From an uncultured Clostridia bacterium (GTDB lineage Bacteria > Bacillota > Clostridia > Christensenellales > Borkfalkiaceae): a stretch of 32,014 bases of DNA. Positions 16,411 to 23,506 of this stretch are shown in pieces. Below the pieces are notes generated by a model. The model saw only the letters and a list, made by a program, of their open reading frames with translations. It was not told where the DNA came from and searched no databases. The translations under genes were made by a program, and so were the position numbers. The stretch lies in assembly GCA_947589285.1 (NCBI GenBank), contig CANPZV010000014.1, forward strand, positions 1 through 32,014, in the 5' to 3' direction. Each line of letters starts with the position of its first letter. Within the stretch, counting starts at the first letter, position 1.

Positions 16411-16809
16411 ATGGCTGAAAAGAAGAAAACAGTTGCATCGCGCAAGCGGAGAGAACTGAAGAAGGTAGACAAAGGACAAGTCCATATCCAGTCCACCTTC
16501 AATAACACCATCGTCACATTCACGGACATGAGCGGGAACGTCATTTCGTGGTCGAGCGCGGGCGCACTCAAATACCGCGGTTCGAGGAAAGGGACGCCGT
16601 TTGCGGCGCAGATGGCGACGGAGACGGCCGCACGGGCCGCCAAGGAACACGGGCTTCGCTCCGTTGAGGTCTATGTGAAAGGCCCCGGCGCAGGCAGGGA
16701 GTCCGCGATCAGGGCACTTGCGAACTGCGAGCTTGAGGTCACCCTCATCTCCGACGTTTCGCCCATCGCACACAACGGGTGCCGCCCGCCCAAGCGCAGA
16801 AGAGTATAA
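16411..16809 (+). CDS. rpsK: 30S ribosomal protein S11
   Basis: S11 (132 residues) forms part of the mRNA exit platform. The basic start is followed by [39 protein letters not shown] and the C-terminal [15 protein letters not shown] are conserved. AAGGAGAAGCGGAA precedes the ATG. Confidence 0.98.
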   Translation: MAEKKKTVASRKRRELKKVDKGQVHIQSTFNNTIVTFTDMSGNVISWSSAGALKYRGSRKGTPFAAQMATETAARAAKEHGLRSVEVYVKGPGAGRESAIRALANCELEVTLISDVSPIAHNGCRPPKRRRV

Positions 16810-16824
16810 CAGGAGGAAAATTCA

Positions 16825-17448
16825 ATGGCAGTTTATAGAGACGCAAAATGTAAACTTTGCAGACGCGAGGGTTCCAAGCTCTTCCTCAAGGGTGAAAAAT
16901 GCTACATGGAGAAGTGCCCCTTCAACAAGCGTCCCCTTCCTCCCGGACAGCACGGCGCAGGCAGAAAGAAGGTCTCCGAGTACGGCCTTCAGCTCCGTGA
17001 AAAGCAAAAGACCAAGCGCATCTACGGCGTTCAGGAGTCCCAATTCCGCCACTACTATGAGGTCGCGGACCGCATGAAGGGCATCACGGGCGAGAACATG
17101 CTCTCCCTGCTCGAGCGCAGGCTCGACAACGTTATCTTCCGCATGGGGATCGGCGTTTCGCGCACGCAGGCAAGGCAGCTCGTCAACCACGCGCATTTCA
17201 CCGTCAACGGCAGGACGGTCACCGTTCCTTCTTACAGCGTGAAGGCGGGCGACGTCATCGCCGTCAAGACAACCAGAAGAGATAACAAATTCTTTGAGCA
17301 GATCAAGGGAATGAAGGTCGCCAATATGCCGAAATGGCTGGAATTCGACCCCGAGACGCTGGAAGGAAAGGTCTTGGCCCTTCCGACCCGTGCGGATGTC
17401 GACAGCCAGATCGCAGAGCATATGATCGTCGAGTTGTATTCCAAGTAA
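16825..17448 (+). CDS. rpsD: 30S ribosomal protein S4, zinc-ribbon form
   Basis: S4 (207 residues) begins small-subunit assembly and is an autogenous repressor in several bacteria. The N terminus carries Cys9, Cys12, Cys26 and Cys31 (CKLC then KCYMEKC), the zinc-binding form. The S4 RNA-binding domain (about 96-160) contains [34 protein letters not shown] precedes the ATG. Confidence 0.98.
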   Translation: MAVYRDAKCKLCRREGSKLFLKGEKCYMEKCPFNKRPLPPGQHGAGRKKVSEYGLQLREKQKTKRIYGVQESQFRHYYEVADRMKGITGENMLSLLERRLDNVIFRMGIGVSRTQARQLVNHAHFTVNGRTVTVPSYSVKAGDVIAVKTTRRDNKFFEQIKGMKVANMPKWLEFDPETLEGKVLALPTRADVDSQIAEHMIVELYSK

Positions 17449-17467
17449 CCGTTAAGGAGGTAGCCCC

Positions 17468-18421
17468 ATGATAGAAATGGATATGCCAAAGATCGAGGTC
17501 ACGGAAAACGAGGCGAAGTCTTATGCCAAGATCGTCGTTGAACCGCTCGAAAAGGGATTCGGCCTTACGATAGGCAACTGCTTGAGGAGGATCCTGCTCT
17601 CCGCGCTCCCCGGAGCCGCCGCGCAGGGCATCAAGTTCATGGACGGCACCGTGAAGCACGAGTTTTCGTCCATTCCCGGCGTAAAAGAGGACGTCACGGA
17701 GATCATCCTGAACCTCAAACTCCTCGCAATCAAGACAAAAGTCACCGATAAAGACTATACCAAGACGCTCCGCCTCACCGTGGAGGGACCCGCTGTGGTC
17801 ACCGCCGCGGACATCTCGCAGGATTCCGAGGTGGAGATCATCAACTCCGACCAGTACATCTGCACGGTGGACGCGGGCGGCAAGCTCGACATGGAGATCA
17901 CGATCGGCCGCGGCAGGGGGTATCATCCCGCCAAAGACAACAAACAGCCCGTCGTGGACTACATTCCCATTGACTCCATCTATACGCCCGTCCAAAAGGT
18001 CAACTATCAGGTGGAGCCGGCTCGCGTCGGCCAAAACATCGATTACGACAAACTCACGATCGAAGTCTGGACGAACGGCACTTTCTCGGGCAAAGAGATC
18101 GTGTCGCTGGCCGCGAAGATCATGCAGGACCACATCAACCTGTTCGTCAACCTCTCGGAGACCATCAAGGATATGGATATCCTCGTCAAGACGGACGACG
18201 ACAAACAGCAGCAGATCCTCTCCATGAAGATCGAGGACATGGACTTCTCTGTCCGTTCCTACAACTGCCTGAAACGCGCAAACATTCACACCGTGGAAGA
18301 CCTGATCCGCAGGACGGAGGACGAAATGCTCAAGGTGAGGAACCTCGGCAGGAAGTCCTTGGACGAAGTCATGCAAAAACTCGAACAGTACGGTCTTTCG
18401 CTTGAAAAAAAGGAGGATTAA
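17468..18421 (+). CDS. rpoA: RNA polymerase subunit alpha
   Basis: RpoA (317 residues) dimerises to start RNA polymerase assembly. The N-terminal domain (about 1-230) shows YAKIVVEPLEKGFGLTIGNC and LRRILLSALPGAAAQGIKF. The C-terminal domain (about 245-312), which contacts UP elements and activators, includes RSYNCLKRANIHTVEDL and VRNLGRKSLDEV. TAAGGAGGTAGCCCC gives a strong ribosome binding site. It lies 3 bp before rplQ. Confidence 0.98.
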   Translation: MIEMDMPKIEVTENEAKSYAKIVVEPLEKGFGLTIGNCLRRILLSALPGAAAQGIKFMDGTVKHEFSSIPGVKEDVTEIILNLKLLAIKTKVTDKDYTKTLRLTVEGPAVVTAADISQDSEVEIINSDQYICTVDAGGKLDMEITIGRGRGYHPAKDNKQPVVDYIPIDSIYTPVQKVNYQVEPARVGQNIDYDKLTIEVWTNGTFSGKEIVSLAAKIMQDHINLFVNLSETIKDMDILVKTDDDKQQQILSMKIEDMDFSVRSYNCLKRANIHTVEDLIRRTEDEMLKVRNLGRKSLDEVMQKLEQYGLSLEKKED

Positions 18422-18424
18422 AAG

Positions 18425-18931
18425 ATGCCCGGTAAACTTGGGAGACCCACGAAGGAGAGACTTGCGATTCTGAGGAATCTGGCGTCACAGCTCCTTTGGT
18501 ACGGAAAAATCGAAACGACGCAGGCGAGAGCCAAGGAGCTTCGCCCCTACGTCGAAAAGCTCATCACGAAGGCTGTCAATACCTATGACGACGTTGTTGA
18601 GGTCGAAAAGATCACGAAGGACAAGAGGGGCAGGGAGATCAGGACCAAGACCTACAAGGACGGCCCGAAGAAGCTCGCCGCCCGCCGCGCGGTCATGGCC
18701 AAGACGTATGACTTGCAGGAAGTCAAGCCCTTCGACGAGAAGAAGAGCGATTTCAAAAAGCGCACTTCCGCCCATCGGCACCCGCTGATGGAGAAGCTCT
18801 TTGACGAGATCGCGCCCAAATACGCCCAGCGCAAAGAAGAGCTTGGGCAGGGCGGCGGTTACACGAGGATCTATCTCCTCGGCCAGCGTCAGGGCGACGG
18901 CGCGGAGAGAGCGATCATCGAACTTGTCTGA
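18425..18931 (+). CDS. rplQ: 50S ribosomal protein L17 with insertions
   Basis: L17 is normally about 115-125 residues; this one has 168. The N-terminal part ([20 protein letters not shown], then [20 protein letters not shown]) and the end ([26 protein letters not shown] in parts) are standard. Roughly 30 extra residues lie around 51-82 (charged, [20 protein letters not shown]). A second insertion of 15-20 lies around 102-120 ([19 protein letters not shown]). The reading frame is continuous and the gene ends at a terminator, so it is not a pseudogene. It closes the alpha operon; the ecfA and truA genes often found next are absent. Confidence 0.96.
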   Translation: MPGKLGRPTKERLAILRNLASQLLWYGKIETTQARAKELRPYVEKLITKAVNTYDDVVEVEKITKDKRGREIRTKTYKDGPKKLAARRAVMAKTYDLQEVKPFDEKKSDFKKRTSAHRHPLMEKLFDEIAPKYAQRKEELGQGGGYTRIYLLGQRQGDGAERAIIELV

Positions 18932-18957
18932 AAAAACACCCCCTCGGGGGTGTTTTT
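18932..18957 (+). terminator. Intrinsic terminator of the alpha operon
   Basis: ACACCCCC (18936-18943) pairs with GGGGGTGT (18946-18953), with the innermost pair probably open to form a CTCG loop. A TTTTT run follows, and an A run precedes it. It starts directly after the rplQ stop. Confidence 0.92.
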
Positions 18958-18972
18958 CTGTAATTAAAAATT

Positions 18973-19010
18973 GAGCGCGGCGGGGCAGGGCAACCTGCCC
19001 CGCCGCGCTC
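18973..19010. repeat. Perfect 17-bp palindrome with GCAA loop
   Basis: The 17 bases at 18973-18989 are the exact inverse complement of 18994-19010, with a GCAA (GNRA-type) loop on the plus strand. It lies 15 bp after the rplQ terminator and runs into TCATCCTGAG-type repeat. It has no T run. Confidence 0.85.
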
Positions 19011-19135
19011 ATCCTGAGAGAGCGAAGCGACCGAAGGATCCCGAAGAACGAAGTCTCACCCCGCGTCATTCTGAGAAACGGGGGCAAACGAAGTCTGACG
19101 ACTTAAATCGAAGAATCTCGCGGGCGATTGCGGAA

Positions 19136-19234
19136 TGCGGCGAGATGCTTCGGGTCAGTTTTCGCAGACTGCATACCGCTTCCGTACCTCAGCATGACGC
19201 CGCAGCTGCGGACATCGTTCAAGGGGATTCTTCG
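19136..19234. repeat. Dispersed repeat, inverted with respect to 28852-28949
   Basis: The stretch TGCGGCGAGATGCTTCGG ... CAGCATGACGCCGCA ... AAGGGGATTCTTCGG matches the reverse complement of 28852-28949 at its ends and middle, with a diverged inner part. It contains a CCGCAGCTGCGG palindrome (19200-19211). Confidence 0.7.
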
Positions 19235-19257
19235 GGCTTCGCCCTCAGAATGAGCGA

Positions 19258-19440
19258 TGCCCCCTCCATGTGGGTGCCTCGGCGCATGCCCCCTCCATGG
19301 GGGTGCCGTGGCGCATGTCCCCTCCATGGAGTACTGCTCTTTACCCCCTCCATGTGGGTGCCTCGGCGCATGTCCCCTCCATGGAGTACTTCTCTTTACC
19401 CCCTCCATGGGAGGGGGGTAGGGGGGTGGGTCACCGCAAC
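19258..19440. repeat. Imperfect tandem array of CCCCCTCCATG units
   Basis: Six units of about 28-29 bp each begin (C)CCCCTCCATG. Two forms alternate, one ending GTGGGTGCCTCGGCGCATG and one ending GAGTACTGCTCTTTAC, so that a pair of units is itself duplicated. The array ends in GGGAGGGGGGTAGGGGGGTG and GGTCACCGCA, which also end related single copies at 12880, 21235, 27395 and 31790. Units are contiguous, with no spacers. Confidence 0.8.
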
Positions 19441-19442
19441 TC

Positions 19443-19470
19443 AAAAAGAACGTCTCACGGGGAGACGTCC
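19443..19470 (-). terminator. Intrinsic terminator of the M18 aminopeptidase gene
   Basis: Read on the minus strand, ACGTCTC pairs with GAGACGT (plus 19462-19468 and 19450-19456) around a CCCGT loop, followed by TCTTTTT. It lies 16 bp beyond the stop codon of the minus-strand gene. Confidence 0.85.
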
Positions 19471-19485
19471 TTTGTTTGTAATTGC

Positions 19486-20886
19486 TTATTTCATGAAGGC
19501 GAGGAAGGCCTTGTAGTTGCTGTACAGGTCGGCCTTGGAGATGACCTCCCACGGCGCGTGCATCGAGATGACGGGCACACCTAAATCAACGGTGTCGATG
19601 TTGAGATTGGCTACGAACTTTGCGACCGTCCCGCCGCCGCCGACGTCCACCCTGCCCAGCTCCGACGTCTGCCAGATGACGCCCTCGTCGGCGAACATCT
19701 TTCTGACCTCGCCGATGAATTCGGCATTGGCGTCGTTGGAACCGCTCTTGCCGCGCGAACCCGTGAATTTGCACATCGCCGTCCCGCAGGAGAGGATCGC
19801 GGCGTTCATCTTCTCATATACGCCCGCAAAGTTGGGGTCGAAGGCCGCCGTGACGTCCGAGGAGAGACACTTGCTGTGCGCCCGCACCTTGCGGAAGTTC
19901 GCGCCGAGCGCGACGGAGATCTCCTCCATGAGATCCTCATAGACCTTGGACTGAATGCCCGTGTTGCCCTCACTGCCGATCTCCTCCTTGTCAACGAGCA
20001 TCGCAAGGACGGTGTGCGGGGTCTCGTTGTCCACGACAGCCGTGAGCGCGGGATAGGCGCAGACCCTGTCGTCGTGGCCGTATGCGCCGATGAGTGCCCT
20101 GTCGAAGCCGACGTCGCGGGCGGAGAAGGCGGGGACGGCCGAGAGTTCGGCGGAGAGGAAATCCTCCTCTGTGATCCCGTACTTGTCGTGCAGTATATCG
20201 AGGACGTTGAGCTTGATCTTGTCGGACACGTCCTCATCGGGATAGGGAAGCCCGCCGACGAGAACATTGAGTTGTTCGCCGTCGATGAGCTTGCCCGCGT
20301 TCCCGCTCATCTGCTCCTGCCCGAGATGGGGGAGCAGGTCGTTGATGTAGAACACGGGATCTTTGGGATCCTCGCCGATGCGGACTTTGACGGTCTCGCC
20401 GTTTTTCAGCGCGATCACACCGTGAAGGGCGAGGGGGATCGCCGTCCACTGGTACTTCTTGATGCCGCCGTAGTAGTGCGTTTTGAGGAAGGCCATGCCG
20501 CTGTCCTCATAGAGGGGATTCTGCTTGATGTCGATGCGGGGCGCGTCGATGTGCGAGGCGATGATGCGCAGGCCGTCCTCCTCGAGGGGAAGGGTCCCCA
20601 CGCGGAACACGACGACGGACTTGCCGCGGTTGACAAAGTACTTCTTGTCGCCCGCATGGAGCGCGTCGCCGAATTTGAATTCGGTGAAGCCCGCCTTCTG
20701 TGCGGTGCGCACGGCAAAATCGCAGGCCTCGCGCTCGGTCTTGGCGGCGTCGAGAAACTTCATGTAGCCCTCTGCGTAGGAGAAGATGGCCTTCCGTTCG
20801 GCCTTGTCGGCCAGCTCAAAGTAATTTTGTTTGCGATAGGCGAGTTCCTTTTGGAGCCTCTGCCCCTTGCTCTTCTTGTCTGACAT
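19486..20886 (-). CDS. M18 family metallo-aminopeptidase
   Basis: The 466-residue protein is a cytosolic dinuclear zinc aminopeptidase of family M18 (aspartyl aminopeptidase/ApeA group), which forms large dodecameric shells and trims N-terminal residues from peptides. The metal and catalytic motifs are present: His112 in ASHIDAPRIDIK, Asp272/273 in YGHDDRV, Glu301/302 in VDKEEIGSEGNTG, Asp344 in LSSDVTAAFDP and His443 in VISMHAPWE. The length is usual. The ATG at 20886 has GGAGG 8 bases upstream on the minus strand. It is a single-gene unit with its own promoter (20923-20951) and terminator (19443-19470). Which residues it prefers cannot be told from sequence. Confidence 0.95.
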   Translation of the reverse strand: MSDKKSKGQRLQKELAYRKQNYFELADKAERKAIFSYAEGYMKFLDAAKTEREACDFAVRTAQKAGFTEFKFGDALHAGDKKYFVNRGKSVVVFRVGTLPLEEDGLRIIASHIDAPRIDIKQNPLYEDSGMAFLKTHYYGGIKKYQWTAIPLALHGVIALKNGETVKVRIGEDPKDPVFYINDLLPHLGQEQMSGNAGKLIDGEQLNVLVGGLPYPDEDVSDKIKLNVLDILHDKYGITEEDFLSAELSAVPAFSARDVGFDRALIGAYGHDDRVCAYPALTAVVDNETPHTVLAMLVDKEEIGSEGNTGIQSKVYEDLMEEISVALGANFRKVRAHSKCLSSDVTAAFDPNFAGVYEKMNAAILSCGTAMCKFTGSRGKSGSNDANAEFIGEVRKMFADEGVIWQTSELGRVDVGGGGTVAKFVANLNIDTVDLGVPVISMHAPWEVISKADLYSNYKAFLAFMK

Positions 20887-20922
20887 AGGATAACCTCCGC
20901 TTGTTTTTCTTTTCTATCGCAC

Positions 20923-20951
20923 ATTATAGCACATAAAACCGTTTGGGGCAA
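20923..20951 (-). promoter_or_regulatory. Promoter of the M18 aminopeptidase gene
   Basis: On the minus strand, TTGCCC (plus 20946-20951), a 17-bp spacer and TATAAT (plus 20923-20928) with a TG extension upstream make a good extended -10 promoter. It lies about 40 bp from the start codon. Confidence 0.8.
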
Positions 20952-20952
20952 C

Positions 20953-20974
20953 AAAAAACCGCCTATATCGGCGG
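20953..20974 (-). terminator. Probable terminator of the mazF transcript
   Basis: On the minus strand, CCGCC pairs with GGCGG around a GATATA loop and is followed directly by TTTTTT. It lies about 280 bp beyond the mazF stop, after repeats, and only 2 bp before the -35 box of the next gene. The stem is short. Confidence 0.6.
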
Positions 20975-21250
20975 ACTTCGTTTGAGGGGATCCTTCGGCT
21001 TGCCTCAGGATGAGCGTACCCTCCATGGGGGTGCCGCGAAGCATACCCCCTCCATGGGAGGGGGTAGCGAGGTGACAATCGCGTTATTCAGAGGGAGCGG
21101 AGCGACCGATGAATCCCGAGGAGGAAAGTGCGGACTTCGTTTGAGGGGATCCTTCGGCTACGCCTCAGGATGAGCGTACCCCTCTCTGGGGGTGCCGCGA
21201 AGCGTACCCCCTCCATGGGAGGGGGGTAGGGGGGTGGGTCACCGCATTTT
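20975..21250. repeat. Repeat-filled gap between M18 gene and mazF
   Basis: Two copies of GCGGACTTCGTTTGAGGGGA followed by TCCTTCGGC...CCTCAGGATGAGCGTACC start near 20971 and 21129. Each is followed by CTCCATGGG or TCTGGGGG with GGTGCCGCGAAGC. The block ends in GGGAGGGGGGTAGGGGGGTG and GGTCACCGCA. No gene is seen. Confidence 0.75.
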
Positions 21251-21255
21251 CATTT

Positions 21256-21615
21256 TCAATTCAGGTCAACGCTGTCGCCGAAGCCGAGGCTGATGAGAAT
21301 GGCGCGGTTGACGCGCGACATGGTGGAGGGGGGAAGCTCCCCGATCCGCGCCATCAACCTCTTTTTGTCGATCGTGCGGATCTGCTCCAACAGAATGACG
21401 CTGTCCCGCGCGAGGCCGAAGGCGGACGGCAGTTCGATGTGGGTCGGGAGCTTTGCCTTGTGGATCTTGCTCGTCACTGCGGCCGCGATCACGGTGGGGG
21501 AATATTTGTTTCCCGTGTCGTTCTGCACGACGAGGACAGGGCGCACGCCTCCCTGTTCGCTCCCCACTACGGGGCTGAGATCCGCATAATAAAGTTCTCC
21601 TCGTTTGACGATCAT
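21256..21615 (-). CDS. MazF/EndoA-type mRNA interferase (no antitoxin gene seen)
   Basis: The 119-residue protein is very close to Bacillus EndoA/NdoA throughout ([20 protein letters not shown], then [12 protein letters not shown] and [16 protein letters not shown]). EndoA cuts mRNA at U-rich sites. The residues known to be catalytic in B. subtilis MazF, Arg25 and Thr48, are both present. In toxin-antitoxin pairs a ribbon-helix-helix antitoxin gene lies just upstream. Here the 197 bp upstream hold only the divergent plsX promoter, and no antitoxin-like frame is visible, so the gene is solitary. AGAGGCGGGAT precedes the ATG. The antitoxin could be elsewhere in the genome. Confidence 0.95.
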   Translation of the reverse strand: MIVKRGELYYADLSPVVGSEQGGVRPVLVVQNDTGNKYSPTVIAAAVTSKIHKAKLPTHIELPSAFGLARDSVILLEQIRTIDKKRLMARIGELPPSTMSRVNRAILISLGFGDSVDLN

Positions 21616-21750
21616 ATCCCGCCTCTTCTGTGAGCATCCTCCGCTATCATTGTATGTAACGGAAAGAAGTTCTGCTCACCGTATTCGCATTTTTGACGGT
21701 TTTTTGCCGAAATATACTCCGTTTTTTGCGCTGAAATTGCCTTGAAAGGA

Positions 21751-21779
21751 TTGTTTTTTCGGAAAGAAAATGGTATAAT
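21751..21779 (+). promoter_or_regulatory. Promoter of plsX-rnc-smc
   Basis: TTGTTT (21751-21756), a 17-bp spacer and a perfect TATAAT (21774-21779) lie 33 bp before the plsX start. Conserved FapR-type operator sequence was not recognised around it. Confidence 0.75.
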
Positions 21780-21812
21780 GATTTTGTATTGCTTTTTACA
21801 AGGAGAAGGAAG

Positions 21813-22835
21813 ATGACAAGAGTGATCGTGGACGCAATGGGCGGCGACAATGCCCCTGCGGAGATCGTCAAGGGCGCGCTCCTCGCGCTCGAACAGAGGA
21901 AGGATTTTTCCATCGTCTTTACGGGCGATGAGGCTCTTATCGATTACGAACTCAAAAAATACAGCTACGACCCGTCGCGCGTCGAGATCGTTCCCTGCAA
22001 GGAGGTCATCACGGGGGACGATATCCCCACGGCCGCCGTCAGGACGAAGCGGGACAGCTCCCTCGTCGTCGGCCTTCGGATGCTCAAGGACGAACCCGAC
22101 GTCGCGGGGTTCCTCTCCGCGGGTTCGACGGGCGCGGTCCTGACGGGCGGCGTCATGCACATCGGGCGCATCAAGGGCATTCTCCGCCCCGCTCTCTGCC
22201 CCGGGATCCCCAACGTCAGGGGAGGGGAGACCCTCCTTTGCGACTGCGGCGCGAATGCCGAGTGCAAGCCCCAATATCTCGTCCAATTCGGCCTCATGGC
22301 GGCGGCCTATGCCCGCACCAAGGGCGTTGAAAACCCCAAGGTAGGCCTCCTCAACAACGGCACTGAGGAACACAAGGGGGACACCCTGCATCAGGAGGCG
22401 TTCGCGCTCCTCAAAGACTTCAAGGGGATCGACTTCGTCGGCAACGTCGAGGGCAGGGACATCATGTACGGCGACGTCGATATCGTCGTCTCGGACGGAT
22501 TTTCGGGCAACATCGCGCTGAAAGCCATCGAGGGGTGCGGAAAGACGGTTTCCTCCGTCCTCAAAGCCGAATTCACAAAGAGCCTCGGCAGCAAGCTCTC
22601 CTACCTCTTCGCGAAGAAGCAGATCAAGATGCTCCGCGGCATGCTCGACTACTCCAAATTCGGCGGAAGCCCCTTCCTCGGGCTGAAAAAGCTCGTGGTC
22701 AAATGCCACGGCTCCTCCAAGGCGAGCAGCATCACGCCCGCCGTGTTCCAGATCCTCGACGCCTACAGGGGCGACCTCATCGGCAAGATCGCCGAGATGC
22801 TCGCCGTCGTCGGCGCGGAGGCGGAGGAAGCATGA
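21813..22835 (+). CDS. plsX: Phosphate acyltransferase PlsX
   Basis: PlsX (340 residues) makes acyl-phosphate from acyl-ACP for the PlsY step of phosphatidic acid synthesis, at the inner face of the membrane. TRVIVDAMGGDNAPAEIVKG, then GFLSAGSTGAVLTGG, LLNNGTEEHKGD and VSDGFSGNIALKAIEG are the family blocks. ATG 21813 follows AAGGAGAAGGAAG; the in-frame upstream start at 21789 lies too close to the promoter. The stop overlaps rnc by 4 nt (ATGA). In Bacillus, fabD, fabG and acpP lie between plsX and rnc; here they are absent. Confidence 0.97.
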   Translation: MTRVIVDAMGGDNAPAEIVKGALLALEQRKDFSIVFTGDEALIDYELKKYSYDPSRVEIVPCKEVITGDDIPTAAVRTKRDSSLVVGLRMLKDEPDVAGFLSAGSTGAVLTGGVMHIGRIKGILRPALCPGIPNVRGGETLLCDCGANAECKPQYLVQFGLMAAAYARTKGVENPKVGLLNNGTEEHKGDTLHQEAFALLKDFKGIDFVGNVEGRDIMYGDVDIVVSDGFSGNIALKAIEGCGKTVSSVLKAEFTKSLGSKLSYLFAKKQIKMLRGMLDYSKFGGSPFLGLKKLVVKCHGSSKASSITPAVFQILDAYRGDLIGKIAEMLAVVGAEAEEA

Positions 22836-23506
22836 AAAACGGCGAGGACTGGACGGAGGCGACCTTTCGGGAGGCAGAGGAGGCGATCGGCTACTCCTTC
22901 CGCGACAGGGAGCTTCTGAGGACCTGCTTCACACACTCCACCTACCGCAACAACGTCGCCCACGGCGGCGAGGACAACGAGCGGCTGGAATTTTTGGGGG
23001 ACGCCGTCCTGCAACTTCTGGTCTCCGACCACCTTTACCGCACCTCACAGGGCAACGAGGGGAAGCTCACCGAGCGGCGCAAGGGGTACGTCTCCAAGGA
23101 GGCCCTGACCCCCGTCGCCGAACGCCTCGGCCTCATGCGCTTCCTCCGCCACTCCAACCGCGAGGAGGACATGGGCGGCAGGGACGGGAAAATACAATCG
23201 AGCCTCTTCGAGGCCGTGACGGCGGGGATCTACCTCGACGGCGGCATCGGGGAGGCGGCGAAATTTTTGAAGAGGAATCTTCGGTACATGGACATGGAAA
23301 GCCCCATCTCCGCCCTGCAAGTCTATGTACAGGATCGGGCAAGGACGACGCCCGTCTACCGTGAGAGAATGGAAAACGGCGTCTTTGTCGCCGAAGTCAC
23401 CGCCCTGAAGGAGAGCGGTACGGGCAGGGGAAAGAACAAGCAGGCGGCCAAGGAAGCCGCCGCGGCCATGCTCCTTGCAAAACTCAAAGAGAGGGAAAGA
23501 CATTGA
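22832..23506 (+). CDS. rnc: Ribonuclease III
   Basis: RNase III (224 residues) cuts double-stranded RNA in rRNA precursors and some mRNAs. The catalytic domain (about 5-150) has the signature NERLEFLGDAVL, with Glu50, Glu53 and Asp57. The C-terminal dsRBD (about 157-222) ends in GKNKQAAKEAAAAMLLAKL. In the second acidic motif, which usually reads ADxFEA, this protein has QSSLFEA: Glu127 is kept, but the usual metal-binding Asp is Ser124. GGAGG precedes the ATG. It overlaps plsX and smc by 4 nt each, so the three genes are probably translated in a coupled way. Confidence 0.96.
   Translation: MKNGEDWTEATFREAEEAIGYSFRDRELLRTCFTHSTYRNNVAHGGEDNERLEFLGDAVLQLLVSDHLYRTSQGNEGKLTERRKGYVSKEALTPVAERLGLMRFLRHSNREEDMGGRDGKIQSSLFEAVTAGIYLDGGIGEAAKFLKRNLRYMDMESPISALQVYVQDRARTTPVYRERMENGVFVAEVTALKESGTGRGKNKQAAKEAAAAMLLAKLKERERH

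Noticed and set aside
19258-19440. Possible CRISPR array
   Set aside because: Units are directly joined, with no unique spacers of regular length, and no cas genes are nearby.
21266-21637. Overlapping frame starting at 21637 with a nearby GGAGG on the minus strand, considered as a mazF antitoxin
   Set aside because: It runs through mazF in another frame, is Arg-rich and resembles no antitoxin.
21694-21715. TTGACG (about 21695) with TATACT downstream as a second plsX promoter
   Set aside because: The spacer is only about 14 bp; the TTGTTT-17-TATAAT pair further downstream is much better.
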